Below are positions 10,205 through 22,215 of a DNA stretch of 64,000 nucleotides, piece after piece. The DNA is from Micropterus salmoides (lineage: Eukaryota > Chordata > Actinopteri > Centrarchiformes > Centrarchidae). The notes beneath the pieces are model-generated. The model worked only from the letters and a program-made list of their open reading frames with translations, did not search any database and was not told the DNA's origin. The position numbers and the translations under genes were made by a program. The DNA is taken from the NCBI RefSeq assembly GCF_014851395.1, contig NW_024040374.1, positions 29,530,772 through 29,594,771 of the forward strand, written 5' to 3'. The stretch's first letter is position 1, and each line of letters begins with the position of its first letter.

Positions 10205-10495
10205 CACCATTTTCAGATAGAACCTGTTCTCACTTCCCTCATCAGCCCTGCATTCACCAGACCTTCTGTTGATTCACCTGCTCACCTGCTCTCACTTCCC
10301 CTAACAGTCAGTCTCTCTGTAGCAGCCCAGGACCTTTATTCCTCCATCAGTTTGTCGTAGTGGCTATCTTGCCTTGTGTTTTTGCTTTTGACCTCCTGTC
10401 ACCCTAACCTGGACCAGAAACCACACATCTGCCTAACATTATACAATGCTAACTCCAGTGTTGTGTTTTATTAAAGTGTTACAACACTGTGTTTA
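10205..10495 (+). repeat. Dispersed-repeat-like tract next to the LINE
   Basis: The segment runs from CACCTGCTCACCTGCTCTCA through GTTTGTCGTAGTGGCTA and TTGACCTCCTGTC to TTTTATTAAAGTGTTA. It resembles a T/C-rich fish repeat I know from many loci, with an AATAAAGTGTT-like 3' end, but I cannot name it. It abuts the truncated 5' end of the LINE. Confidence 0.35.
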
Positions 10496-10499
10496 AGCT

Positions 10500-11114
10500 T
10501 GTAAAGTAGGAAGAAGAAAAACACCTGGCTACTTTCCTTTCCAACTTCCAACCAAAGCCATGACCTTGGAAATACTACAAAAGAAACCAAAAGGACAACG
10601 GATGCAGGTGGAGCTGCACTGCATCAGTGAATGTCTGTGTCATTGCCTCCACCTCTGCATAGTCTTTCTGTCTCTCTGTTTGTCTGTCTGTGATTACCTA
10701 AGCAGAGTCAGGTGTGTCGGACCTGAACTGAGCCTCACCAGCTGCCCTCCATTCTGCAATCATGTCTCCTACAAGAAAACATTTCCAGCCATCTTATTGT
10801 ATTGGTGATTGTTATCTTTTTGAATCTTATCTAACTGTGTTTTTGCTCTTCAGCACTGCTCTCTGCCTCCAGCAGTTAACCTGTTGGTTTTGCCTCTAAA
10901 CTCTGGTCCCTGCTTGGCTCTGCTTAATCTCTGGGATTCCCCTGTCCCTTGGGTTCACTGTAACTACATGGCAAAATATATGTGAGGTGAGATGCATTGT
11001 GATTAAGATGCACAGTAACTTTTAGATAATAAACTGTTGGGTAACACAGGTGACATAAAAGGGTTGCTAGTTGACATGCATCAACTGAAACACTAACTTA
11101 TTCCTAAAGCAAAT
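10500..11114. other. No gene seen
   Basis: Non-coding. An 82-codon frame at 10560-10808 has no recognisable domain and is cysteine-rich by composition only. Confidence 0.5.
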
Positions 11115-11363
11115 CTGTATTGCGCCTTTCTAGTCTTTGTGACCACTGAAAGCATTTCTTGCACTACATCGCATTTACCGATTCACACACGTTCATACAC
11201 TGAGCTTAAGTACTCAAACAGAAACTAACATTAACACACATACACCGATGAAACAGCCAGTTCGGGGCTCAGTATCTTGCCCAAGGACACTTCGACACTC
11301 AGCCTGGAGGAGCCGTGGACTGAATCACCAATTAGCTCTAACTCCTGAGCCACAGCCGCCCAT
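11115..11363 (-). mobile_element. tRNA-headed SINE (SINE-1), copy 1
   Basis: On the minus strand it starts GGGCGGCTGTGGCTCAGGAG, a tRNA-like head with an A-box, and later reads GAAGTGTCCTTGGGCAAGAT. It ends in a segment inverted from GCGCCTTTCTAGTCTTTGTG. Plus-strand relatives sit at 33245-33422 and 58740-59080. The B-box region is decayed. Confidence 0.7.
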
Positions 11364-11444
11364 GCACTACAAAATTCAAATATAACTGACCATGCAGCAG
11401 AAGTGGCACAGCATTAGTACTCATGTGGAGTTGATGCTGGCGAC

Positions 11445-11690
11445 ATGACGGATGTAACTCCAATATATACTCTCTTTAGCTGTTTTGGTCTCCACCAACT
11501 CCTGAGGGAAATATCTGACTCTAGAGCTGCTAAATGCTCCACTCACCAGCTATTCAATAACTTGGTCTGTCTGCTGTTTGGTGGGAATGTGGTGTGCAGA
11601 GGGTCTGTTAGAAACAAACTGAAAAACTTTACAAAGCCCCATAGAGCTGAGAGTGACTGCAGAGTAAGGTGACAGTTCTTTGTGGGTTTG
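11445..11690 (+). repeat. Possible dispersed repeat fragment
   Basis: Text such as CAACTCCTGAGGGAAATATC and TAAATGCTCCACTCACCAGC resembles a fish repeat I remember. No second copy occurs in this window, so the call is weak. A 75-codon frame here has no domain. Confidence 0.3.
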
Positions 11691-11699
11691 TGACTATGA

Positions 11700-13146
11700 A
11701 GAGGCGCTCTCACACTGCTTTATTTTCCAGAATTATTACGCCAATATGCCAGCTCGCTGCGCTGCATGAAAGGTACCGAGCCGGAAAGGGGGGTTAGACT
11801 TAATCCGCCTCTGAGCTAGGAATTTTGGTAGAAATAGAGGCAGAAAGATGTCTGTGTGAAAAGCTTCAGCGCTGTTGTGTTGTCTACAAGTTATGGTCTT
11901 TTGTTTTTCACGGTCTAACCCGGAAAGTCGGATCGCTGTGTGAAAGCACACACGGTTGAGGGATTTTGCTGAAATATGTTGCTGAGTATGAATGAGCACA
12001 GGGCACAGTGCAACTGGGGGCACCAGCCGCATTGCACGTTGCCTTTTGACCCTAGTATAAATTTATTAAAAAATGCAACTTTAAATCTTTAACTCTGTTT
12101 ATTCAGTTAAACCTGGAGTCAGTCAAACTGGGAATGGTAGACGCACAATGTGCACACACACATACCAACATTGTTTTCAGACTATAGTGATCTCAAGATA
12201 AACATGAACATGCATTTGATCAGATCCCTCTCTCCTGTATTTCTCAACACCAATTACAAGACATTAATGTCAGCTGTTTTAAGAGCATTTTCACTGTTGA
12301 CTGAAATGATGTCAAAGAAAAGTTTGAGGGTTCACATGCTCCCTAATGTTTTGAAATTCAATGGCTTAAAAGTGGTTCTGATCCAGGGACCCCCAGGTGT
12401 TCTTGAGGAGGTGCACTCATATTACAGTTGATGTTTAATTTTTTAATTGACTGTCTTAATGATGTGGTAAAACTGTTAGAAGTCAGGGGGGGGAGTTCAC
12501 CATGAACAAAAACAACAACAAACAAATAAACAGCAGACCAAAACACCAGGAAGCTGTTGGTACCTGGCTACTAAAGCAGGAGCAGTCAACATGACAGAAC
12601 TAAATATTGACAGAGGCATGCGTCACTACACACACAGACACGCTTGGTCTATAAACGTAATAGAGCCAGGAATGATGGACCACCTGATGGGTGCCTGAGT
12701 CAATATTTGCTTATCCTATAAATGCATGCTGTCCGGTTGGTGGTTGTGAGCACTGTTTTAGATAGGCCTTTTAGGACTGGAGAGCTCTTAGCTGCAGCTT
12801 AGCAACAGCTTGACTTCCTTGAAATATATGCTGGTGATAAGCATGGTGGGAAATGTCAACACTGATGACAACACTTAAGACTGAAATACAAACCACCCAA
12901 GGGGTCATAATATAAATCTAAGGGAAAATGAGATGAATAACAAGATGAGAAAATAGTTGTTGCTTCACAAATAATGTTCATTTTATTCTGATGTTGAATC
13001 TATTTTTGTTATTTTTATTTTTTTCAAAATTGAAAATATAGGATAGTTTTACCTTTGGTTGGTTGCTCGCAACTCAGACATATTAGGAGGAGTCACGAGC
13101 AGGTACTGCTTCATGGTCAAGATTCATAAGCCAAGAAGGTTGGAAT
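11700..13146. other. No gene seen
   Basis: Non-coding. There are short frames on both strands without recognisable domains, and no repeat family was recognised. Confidence 0.5.
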
Positions 13147-13280
13147 CTACAGAAGGCCTAAGCGGCCACCCATTCAAATATTTTTCTTTCTCCATTTTAC
13201 CGTAATAACGGGATAATTTTCTTGTCATCTCGAGATAACACAGGAGTTGGCAGGAGTGAAGAAATATTTATATATTTAAT

Positions 13281-13309
13281 GTCACTGGTTAGCTCAGTTG
13301 GTAGAGCTC
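13281..13309 (+). other. tRNA A-box-like half in the left arm
   Basis: GGTTAGCTCAGTTGGTAGAGC matches a type-2 pol III A-box context. The sequence then goes straight to TTTTTT, which would act as a terminator. No anticodon or T-arm follows, so this is not a tRNA gene. Confidence 0.5.
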
Positions 13310-13554
13310 TTTTTTATAATACTCTTCAATAAAGTTCTTCTGAAGAGGCTGTTTCACATTCATCAACCCATCATTCCCAGGCAGAGGCAATTCTTGTGCT
13401 CCTCATTCAGGGGAATCCATTTAACGTTACACATTATTTCGGTACCTTTGAAATAGCCGTCGGGAAATGTGTGATTGGATTCCCCTGAATCTCTTCATAA
13501 CAACTTTGTTGAAGAGGATGATAAAAAATACACAAAAAAAGAAATAAAATCATT

Positions 13555-13625
13555 GAGAGCCGGGGTCAAGCACACATTCCTTGGATTACAAGACCTGTGC
13601 TCTACCGACTGAGCTAACCAGAGAC
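13555..13625 (-). pseudogene. tRNA-like sequence (Thr-TGT-like loop) in the right arm
   Basis: On the minus strand it reads GTCTCTGGTTAGCTCAGTCG, then GGTAGAGC, a loop-like CTTGTAA, and GTGCTTGACCCCGGCTCTC. The D-arm is excellent. The anticodon stem does not pair well and the T-arm and acceptor stem are degenerate. I read it as a tRNA-derived relic that is part of the foldback element. Confidence 0.5.
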
Positions 13626-13682
13626 ACTGGAGATGTTTTCTTAAATTATCCTAAAGAAACACACCTGCCAACCCCTGTATTC

Positions 13683-13764
13683 AGCTATGGTTTGGACCCC
13701 AGGAAGAATAGCTGGTGCTTCAGCTACACCTAATGAGGATCCTAATAAATGAAATGAAATAAAA
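13683..13764 (+). mobile_element. LINE/SINE-type tail inserted in the foldback right arm
   Basis: GGACCCCAGGAAGAATAGCT leads to AATGAGGATCCTAATAAA and then ATGAAATGAAATAAA. This resembles a common teleost retroposon 3' end. It interrupts sequence that pairs continuously in the left arm, so it arrived after the foldback element. Confidence 0.5.
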
Positions 13765-13852
13765 TCTCGAGATCACAAGATAATTATCCCATTATCTCAG
13801 GAAAACAGAGTAAAAAAACATCGGAATGGATGGCCACTTAGGGCTTCCGTAG

Positions 13853-15265
13853 TGTCATACTCTCCATGCATTAACATGATCTGATGTCACCTCACAAGGA
13901 TTCCTGGTAATACAGTCTTAGAAAATGAAAAGCATTTAAACAATATTTGTTACTGCCACTTGGCTCAGTCTAAAGACTCTTCTTAGCCCAGTAGCTTTAT
14001 CCCCATGGTAATGCTAGAAAACAGTTTAACAGGTTTTTAAAGATCATTTTCAACACTGTGAGACTGAACAAAGGTGCAATTCTTTATTCAGACTAAGGCT
14101 GAACGATTAACTGTTTTTATATTGACTTATATTGGTTGGTCATTCTGTGAACAAATAATAATTTATAGCTTGTCAACTGAACTCAGTAACAACATGATTA
14201 GATTGTAAGCCTACTGAATGGAACACTAACAAATATGTATATATGTTGTGTGTAGTATACTGTGTATGTATATATTGGAACGGCAGTAGAGGAAGACAGA
14301 AAGTAAATTCAAACCCAAACACAACAAGAGCTTATTTTAGCTTATGTTTTTAAACTATATGAGTATAGTGATGATATGGAGCTCACCTGATTTCTGATGG
14401 TGGTGTCGGACAAAAGTCAATGGTCAGACTGTCTGAGCAGTTGTCCCCTAACATGGCACCTTGCACTTTAGAACACCTCCACCCATGGGCTTGTGTTTGC
14501 CTTTATCCAAACTATGGCTTCCTTTTGATACACTTAATAGTCCTGGCTGCTGCCTGATAGCAGGCTCAACAGTCTTCATTGCTATACATCCTATTTCAGA
14601 GGAAAAGAAAGAATGCTTCAAAAAGTTCCAAACCAAATTAACTCAAAATTTGCTAATGGATTCTAATATGCAGAAAGCAAACCAATGAAAGCGGAGAAAA
14701 AAACGGCAAAGAGTCAATAACAATCCATTATTCTCCAAATAATTAAAGCCCATAAGTCTTTGTGGCTGAGGTGAAAGAAGCCCGGTCTGCCGTGTCAGGT
14801 CTATAACAGCGGTGTCCACGTCAGCCTCATCAGCATCTGTCGGTGTGGATGTGGGAGGTGGCTGGGTTGTGTGGAAGTGGGGTGGTTTTGAAAGACGAAG
14901 GAGACGTGGACGTGAAAATAATGACGTTCCCACAACCCAAGTCAGGAATCCTCTCCACTCTATGTCAACAACGTCTGTCCTCCCCACTACTGACCAAACT
15001 CTGGAAACAGCTGCTATATAAAACTTGGCAAAGTGATGGCAGGCAGAGTGTAAATAATGCTATTTAAATAATCTGGGGCAATCACTCTCACTGCACTGCT
15101 ACATTTATTTAGTACACAGATCTTAGAGTGGGCCCAGTTTTTGGTCAAGCTTGTCTACCATGTCCTTTTAGTATGTGCTGTGGAGATGGAATGGAGTTGG
15201 AGGAAATACTTTAAAAATAAATATCCTTTGCTGGGTATTTCTTTCCCTTAGCAATAAATATCTGG
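13853..15265. other. No gene seen
   Basis: Mostly AT-rich. A GC-richer stretch at about 14765-15010 is open on both strands for 60-110 codons. It ends near a TATA-like CTATATAAAA on the plus strand. No domain was recognised. Confidence 0.4.
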
Positions 15266-15365
15266 ACAGTACATTAGCTCAACGGTTAGCACTGTTACCT
15301 CACAGTTGGAATGTTCCTGGTTTTGCTGTCTGCGTAGAGTTTGCATGATGTCCCTCGGTCACTGT
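15266..15365 (+). mobile_element. SINE-2 5' fragment
   Basis: It contains CAACGGTTAGCACTGTTACC, CTCACAG, a degenerate B-box region CCTGGTTTTGCTGTCTGCG, and AGAGTTTGCATGATGTCCC. These match, with decay, the head of the SINE whose body is at 62420-62719 and whose head is at 44229-44328. Confidence 0.55.
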
Positions 15366-15536
15366 GTGTGTGACTTATAGTTTACCCAGATTTGAAACTG
15401 CCCGTGGTAAACTGATGACACGCTACCTCCTCAGAACTACACGGCATCTAGACAAAGTTAACAACTCCCTCAAGAAGAAAGTTAAACATCTAGCAGCTAA
15501 AGACGCAAAATGACTGAACGATTCTCCAAAACTCAT

Positions 15537-15735
15537 GTTTGTGTATGTAATAAACAAACGATATGTAACATGTTATTTAGTGAGCTTTGTTTTACCTTTG
15601 GGACAGCCCCAGGCTTTCCCCCAGCTTCCAATCTTTACGCTAAGCTAATCACTTGCTGGCTCAAACGTTGTGCTTACTGTGTGCAAAGATAACAGTGGTT
15701 TAGACAACTAAAAAAGAACATTTTTGGGGAAAACC
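15537..15735 (+). mobile_element. MITE-B copy 2, partial
   Basis: It contains TTTGTGTATGTAATAAACAA, TTAGTGAGCTTTG, TTTACCTTTGGGACAGCC and CTTTACGCTAAGCTAA in the order seen in other MITE-B copies. The left inverted end is missing. Confidence 0.55.
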
Positions 15736-15739
15736 TGTG

Positions 15740-17435
15740 CTTATGTTTTCAATTAAAAAAACAAGAATTGCTTGTGCGAGGATGCAAACTCACCAAAGTC
15801 CAGTGTGCCTCATTCCCATTCCCCTTACTTTCCTCCACATAAAGAAGACACTACTTCCTGCACTGACACTGAACACAGCCGAATGCCCAAAAGGGTTTGT
15901 GTCTGTCAGCTTGATGCAATCAAATAAGAAAAATATATTTATATATAATTATATAACGTGCAGAGCTTGAAGTCAAGAGTTTCAATTTATATCATTATAG
16001 TCTTCAACCACTTTTTCAGTGGATGGGCCAGAATCCAGATTGCATTACCTGCCGTCATCTAATGTCTGACACCACAGTCCCATGGTTGGCTTTGTCCTTT
16101 CAGTGGATGACAGATATCTGAAACAATAGTTGTGTCTGTACTTGTGTATGTGTCAAGTAGCACATTATTGTACCAAAAGGGTTTCATACTGGATAAAAGC
16201 AGAGGCATGAAAGGTGATGTAAGTGGCTAAAAAATGTAAAAAGGAGGACAAAAAGTAACTATTTCATGTAAATGTGTTTTGTGTACAGATGCATATGCAC
16301 ATGGACACATGTCTTCAGTTGTAACTTTAACATGAGTCGTGCCATTTGTAACGAACAGAGCTATTTCCTAACCTTTCTTATAACTGTTAAAAAGGTCATG
16401 GGCAGCATATCTTGCTGACAACAGGAATGTTCTCTGATGTGGTCACACATCCTATGCCATACACACATGCTCACACATACTGTCCACATACTGCAAGCTG
16501 TCCTCAACTATATCCTTAGACATAGCTACATACAACACCATGACATACACTGACTCTCTCACACACACGCACACACACGCTTGCTTCATCATAAGCAGTT
16601 CAAAAGGCAAACTGTCAGGTGGCAAGATGACGGCACAGGTGCAGACACACAGGCATGCCTGCCACACTCACACCCACACCCACCCACCCACAGTGTGTCT
16701 CAGCAGTGATGTCATGCTTCTGTTTCTGGAAGGTTATTTGGACGGTATGTGTTTCGGTGTGTGTAGCCTGCAGTTGTCTTTTGCCACCCGACTCACTGCA
16801 GAACACACGGTAAAAGTCAGACACAGCTGTTCAGCCTTCTTTAGAATAAAATAGTTAAGAAGCAGCTTATAAAATAAAGCTGCAGTAAAAATGACTATAT
16901 ACTAAATAAAATCAATACTGGAGATACACATGTGGGGTAAAACAAACGGGATAGTGCTGCTGCTGTCACTTTCACCCTCAACAACTCAACTTATTTTCAA
17001 CTTGGGCTGCCACTGCTGTTACATTGCTTCAGACAGAAGAACAAGAGTTTGTTTGCCATTTGGATTTGTGAAGAACTCTATTGAATAACAGAGAGAGAGA
17101 GAGAGAGAGCTAACATCATGCCACAAACTGAGGACCAGCAGTGGAAATTCAGACTAGCAGACCAGACTGATAAATATATTAAACAATTGTACTGAAAAAA
17201 AATTCTAATGATTATTATTTTCATTGTTAATTATTTCAGTAATTCTTCCTTTATTTGTTTTTTTTTATTTCATATTTGATACAGATTTGTTAGTTGTTTT
17301 TTATATATTTATTTTCTGCATTAACTTTATTTTGAAAATTTTTTTACACACACAAACGCACACTTTTACTGTTTTATTTACTTTATTTAATGAACTGCGT
17401 GAAATTAACAGTTCTTTTTTAATTCATTTGTAGCT
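15740..17435. other. No gene seen
   Basis: Contains CA-rich low-complexity sequence at about 16540-16690, a (GA)n run at 17090-17109 and a T-rich stretch at 17210-17350. Frames here are compositional. Confidence 0.5.
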
Positions 17436-17439
17436 TATT

Positions 17440-17495
17440 GTTGTTTTACATTCATGCCAATAAAGCTGAATCGATCTAAATTGAGAGAGAGATGT
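17440..17495 (+). mobile_element. Possible LINE 3'-tail fragment
   Basis: ATTCATGCCAATAAAGCTGA followed by AATTGAGAGAGAGA resembles a fish LINE 3' terminus with a simple-repeat tail. No upstream RT sequence is seen. Confidence 0.3.
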
Positions 17496-17499
17496 CTTA

Positions 17500-20400
17500 A
17501 ACTGGAGTCAGAACAGTTGCGCACTTGAAGACCATCAAATGAGTGAAGCTGTAAATTGGTATATATTAATAAAATCATGGGTCTCCCTTTAAAGTTTCTG
17601 TTAACTATATTCAAGCAACACACTCCCAGTGTTTTACAGCAGACTGTAGCCCTTAGCAGAATTCGTCCACTTAAATGCAAGGCTTGTTTACCAAGAAAAG
17701 CTGGCAAAGGTTCACTGTGAAAATGTGTTTTGTTGTAAATATGTTCATTTTTAATGCATAACTGTAGCACAAAATAAATTGTATTTTTACCTGATGTCAG
17801 TGTCCTGTTTTTTTGGCAGGCCCTTAATACATGATGCGTGATTCTGAATAAAGTCGTGTTCATTCAGATTAACACAAACACTATAAAAAATACCAGAAAA
17901 ACATAAATTAATTTATTCATAGACAGAAATAGTTATATAAGAATTAATAAGTGAACAGGGTGCTTGTAAGTTTTGTTCTTACGGGAACACATCTACTGAC
18001 ACTGCCCACTACCACTGTTCTCCAGGAGCCTATGATCACCAATATGGCTGCCAACAGGTGTTTTACTTCAAAGACATCTCTATTGCAGCTGGTAAGCAAA
18101 AGTGGGGTATGACTGACACATAACACTGGCTCACCGGCACAGGTCTCTTGCTGTTATGCTACAGCCACAATGATAAATTGCCAAACTGTGTTTCTTGACC
18201 TTGTATGAGAATGTGCTAAACAGAATGAGAGTGAAACAGGGGAAAAGACAGAGGGAGAGTTAGAAAGACAGTGTGATTTACAGTAGATAGGATTAGAGTT
18301 AGCTTGTCTGAGACATATTGTGTTGTGAGTGTTAGAATGGGTGCTAATAGAAGAGGGGTAGAGACAGCTGCTGTTAATGGTTCAGACCAGACTTGGTGGC
18401 TCCCCACAGTGTGGCACCATTATTGGAACGATCCACGCTGCCGGGAAGTCATTTCAGTACATGTAATTAAATGATCAGCAGATCTGCAGCTGAATTAAAA
18501 TTTGGAGAATGTAACAGCTATTTGTTCAGTTTTTGCATGACAAATCTAAAAGAAAGGTATTATACTTTTATGTTTTTTTCTTCGGTATCTGTTTACTCTT
18601 TAAAGTGTCATACTGTTGTAAATAAATATGTGCATTTCACAGTACATTTGACAGTGTGACTGTTTTTCCCCCTGCAATAAGCAAAGTAGCATTAAAAATG
18701 ATTTTTAGTAGCTTTCTCAACTCTGCTCCCATCCAATGGAAAGCTACTGCACTGATAAACACACACACTTCTGAAAAGAAGACGCAGTGTAAATAGTGAT
18801 GAGAAAAGGAAGGGACAATGAAAAGAGAAATTAAGTATCAACACAAAATCAAACCTGAATTTAAACAAAACATTTAGAAACACAATGAGTCAACTTATTT
18901 TTGATCTCTTGGGGGCAGCAAAAAATAGGTGTAACAACAATGACATATTTTAACCTTCTAAGTTGTTTTAGGTGTTAGATAACCAGTGCCTGGCACAGAG
19001 AAACATTAGCATTACTTTGGCATCACGCTTCTGGCCACCTGATGAATGTAAGTCATATATTCACTATCTGCAATATGTTCACCAGTCAGTTGCTACCTCT
19101 GTCTGTCGGATGTTACTGACTCGGTTTTTAGGGCTCTTTGCTGATAACACATGACTGATATATCACAACAGGGTTTCACCCTGTTATTGATGGCTTTTAC
19201 ATGTTTTGTTCTAAACTTCCAGTCTTATGACATGGTCTGTGCAAAATGCCGCACAAAAACCTCATGGCAGTGAGCTTTGAAACCACCATGATGAAAGCAA
19301 AGTCATCAGATGTCGGAAATGACAAGACACATTGCATTCATTTTGTTTTCCTTTCAGTTATTGATAAAGACCATTACATGGAAGAGCTTCACCTAGTGGT
19401 GGGACTGCTCTTACACTAATGTTGCACCATTATCCTATCCACTACCCCCCAAACTTTTGGGCAATGTAATAAAACATCTTCTTGAACACGAAAATGCCTG
19501 TAGAGGACTTTGCGCCACCAAAGCTTTTCCTTTTCTCATTCTGTCAAACTGTCTGAACTTACCTTCAAGTGCTGCTGAAGTCAAAAAGTGTCCTGGCTGC
19601 AGGTGTTCATTTTGTATTTTAATCCCATGGCATGTTACTGTAAGAAGTGTCCTTTAGGCTGAGCCAACATGTGATATTCTGCCTGCCAGGGACGGAGCAG
19701 CCCCCAGCACTCCTCCCATACTTCAGACTGAGGGACAGCCATAATAGCCACACTGCCTCTTACTGCTCACACTAATAATGAGTGTGTGATGATGATAGTG
19801 GGATTTGGGGGAGAGAGACAAGTGTTTGGTGTATGAGATGTGGGAAAGGAAAGAAGAGTGAAAAGGAGGAGTTGTGAGAATGTAGGAGGAAAAAAGAAAA
19901 TCACTTCAAAGTTGCAAGATAAAACTATTTTCCATTAAAGCGGCAATTCAGCCTGCTAGATGGCAGCTCAAAATGACTGTGTTGGGGGAAGAATTTCACC
20001 AATCAGCTTGGCAATGCACCTCATACCTCGAGGCAATTTCAAGTTAGTTAGGAAAATATTTTTGAAGAAAACAAACACAACCACCACTGCAACCTCCTCC
20101 CTATGTGATTGTTTTCTGGGATCCACCGTATGACAACTTTGGAACACAACACAAGGCAAAGCCACAATCACAAACAAAAAGACAAAAGAACACATTAGCA
20201 CAACTTTGTAAGAGAGGCCTCTTCAAAGGATCAAACAAGGTATGACACTGCCGCACAAGTTCCTTACTCACTTAAAAAGTGTTTTAAGTAAACCCAGCTT
20301 AATTTACAGAAGCCCAACAACTTAGATTTGTAAAAGCAATATATAATTATTACAATTTTTGTGACTTTTTGGCCAAGATCTTTAGTATGCTCTTTTGGCT

Positions 20401-20995
20401 TTGAAGGCCCCATAGTCTACCCACACAGGTGTTTTCACTTGTGCTTTCCTTTCACACCAGTATCCTTACTGTTACTTTAAATTTGGCAACCTCACATATA
20501 GTTTATTTAATAATTTAGGGAGATGTGACACATTCTTTATTACACATTATTGTACACAGTATATTACATTCATACACAATTTGAATTGTTTTTTATTATA
20601 GTGATTGCAGCGGTTCAAGTCTCCACCTACTAAGCTCATTCTCCTTAAACTTTGGTTACTGTGAGCAACTGTATTTATGCAGCAGATGTGTTTAGACACT
20701 TTAGACACAGTGACCTCTAGTGGCAGCTGGCTGGCTTCTAAAGACAGCTGCAGGGCTCAGACTCAACACAGCTGAGCCAAAAAGTGTAGAAGAAGTCAAT
20801 GTACATTCTCTGGCTGAGCGTTAAACTGCAGCATCTGAGGACACAGCACAAATAGGATTTTTTTCAAGACAAAAAATAAAAGCCTACCAGCATCTCAAAA
20901 GCATCACAAATGAACAACTAATTAACATGTAACTTGTGGTTTTTATCATTTTGATTTTGAATGGATTTAACACACAAGGTCTAAGCTTTACCTTT
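17500..20995. other. No gene seen
   Basis: AT-rich DNA without recognised repeats. A 142-codon minus-strand frame at 17863-17435 and several of 60-77 codons lack domains, family similarity and convincing splice context. Confidence 0.5.
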
Positions 20996-21002
20996 CGACA
21001 GA

Positions 21003-21085
21003 AGGCCGGGCGAGCTGTTTTCCTGTGCTTAGTTTCTTGCCAGCAGTCTCTTGGCTGTAGTTTCATATTTAATAGACACTGATGT
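21003..21085 (+). mobile_element. MITE-B copy 3, small fragment
   Basis: GAGCTGTTTTCCTGTGCTTA and TTGGCTGTAGTTTCATATTT are diverged versions of the MITE-B right arm at 410-480. Confidence 0.4.
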
Positions 21086-21645
21086 TTTAGATCTGATTAT
21101 CAGTGTTTTAATGAACTTCTAATTAAATGCTCCTTAATAGTTATGAAAGTGTCCAATAAAAGATATTTCTTTTTTTATGCACACCAGTATAGTTACATTT
21201 ACAATGTTAAAATAACAGCAAACTTAAATGACTCATACCCTTCTCTATTAGCACTATACAACAATATGCCCAAAAGGTCGTTACAAACACATAAAGGTGT
21301 TAAAACAACAGGTGATGAAAACTGAATGGAGAAACAAATCAGTGGCTCACCCTTGGGTGCCTCGAGCACAGGCTTTTCTGAAGCTCCTCTGGTGTAGCAT
21401 GCCTTTGATATGTTTATGTCTGACTGTCTGACTGTAACTGTCAGCCCGAGAGGACTGACTACATACATGCACACACAAACACATACACACGCACACACGC
21501 ACGCAGGATGAAGTGCGATCCAATAAGCAAACACAGAGAGAATTGGAGGAAGTGACTGCTTTCCTCACTTTCCTGATGGTGATAGAGGGCGGTTGCGATT
21601 AGACATTTCCATCCAGTCCATCTAGCTCAGCCTGGAAGTCTGCGT

Positions 21646-21930
21646 GGAAATATGCTCACAATGAAGAGTCTAACATGTTCATGTTTAGCAGGTATAATGT
21701 ACACCATGTGTGCCATCGTAGTTTTACATGTTAGCGTGTTAACATTTGCTAACTAGCACTAAACACAAAGCACAGCTGAGGCTGATAATAATGTCTTCAG
21801 TTTTGCAGGTATTTAAACCAAGCTACTGGAGAAAAAAAGTGTTGACCTGATGCTGGCACTAACCAAAGTTATTACAATTCACCCTGAGGAGGACATGAGT
21901 GTCATGGCAACATTAACAATGTGTTAATGA
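21646..21930 (+). repeat. Dispersed repeat D, copy 1
   Basis: Landmarks: GTTCATGTTTAGCAGGTATA, GTTAGCGTGTTAACATTTGC, TAGCACTAAACACAAAG, CAGTTTTGCAGGTATTTAAA and ATTACAATTCACCCTGAGG. A related copy is at 47452-47640, and a different portion of what I recall as the same family is at 63475-63600. Non-coding; class unknown to me. Confidence 0.55.
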
Positions 21931-22067
21931 CTTCAATATGTAAATAGAGTGTTTTCCTAAAACGTAGATAAAATTACCTGTCAGTCACAGATAAGATGGT
22001 AAAGGAAGGTGCTCTTTTTAGTAAAAAAAATTAAATTACCGGCCAAAGAAAATTATGTTAAGCAGGG

Positions 22068-22215
22068 TTAGTGCTTGCTCATGGTGGGATCTGTTGGGTC
22101 TCTGGAAATAATATTACAGAGAGTACGGTCTAGACCTGCTCAATATTAAAAGTGCAATTAGATAACATTTGTTATGATTGGTGCTATATAAATAAAACTG
22201 AATTGAATTGAATTA
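22068..22215 (+). mobile_element. L2-like LINE 3'-tail copy
   Basis: TAGTGCTTGCTC, GAGTACGGTCTAGACCTGCT and GTGCTATATAAATAAAACTG are followed by GAATT repeats. This matches, inverted, the 3' end of the LINE at 7645-7800. It is a severely 5'-truncated insertion of about 150 bp. Confidence 0.85.

Larger units (their letters stand above)
13147..13852. mobile_element. Foldback element with tRNA-like sequence in both arms
   Basis: The ends are CTACAGAAGGCCTAAGCGGC and, inverted from 13852, CTACGGAAGCCCTAAGTGGC. Arms stay paired inwards through GGGATAATTTTCTTGTCATC against GGGATAATTATCTTGTGATC, AGGAGTTGGCAGG against AGGGGTTGGCAGG, a GGTTAGCTCAGTYGGTAGAGC block, and CTTCAATAAAGTT against CTTCAACAAAGTT. 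At the centre an inner palindrome starts ATTCAGGGGAATCC. The left arm lacks the tRNA body; the right arm carries an 80-bp insertion (13683-13764). No clear target duplication is visible. It is a long-TIR non-autonomous DNA element of unassigned superfamily. Confidence 0.75.

Noticed and set aside
13281..13309. Functional tRNA gene on the plus strand
   Set aside because: Only the D-arm/A-box is present, followed by T6. There is no anticodon arm or T-arm.
13555..13625. Functional tRNA-Thr(TGT) on the minus strand
   Set aside because: Anticodon and acceptor stems do not pair, and the module is embedded in a transposable element.
17435..17863. 142-codon minus-strand open frame
   Set aside because: No domain, no family resemblance and no splice or codon-use support. 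It lies in AT-rich DNA where chance frames are common.
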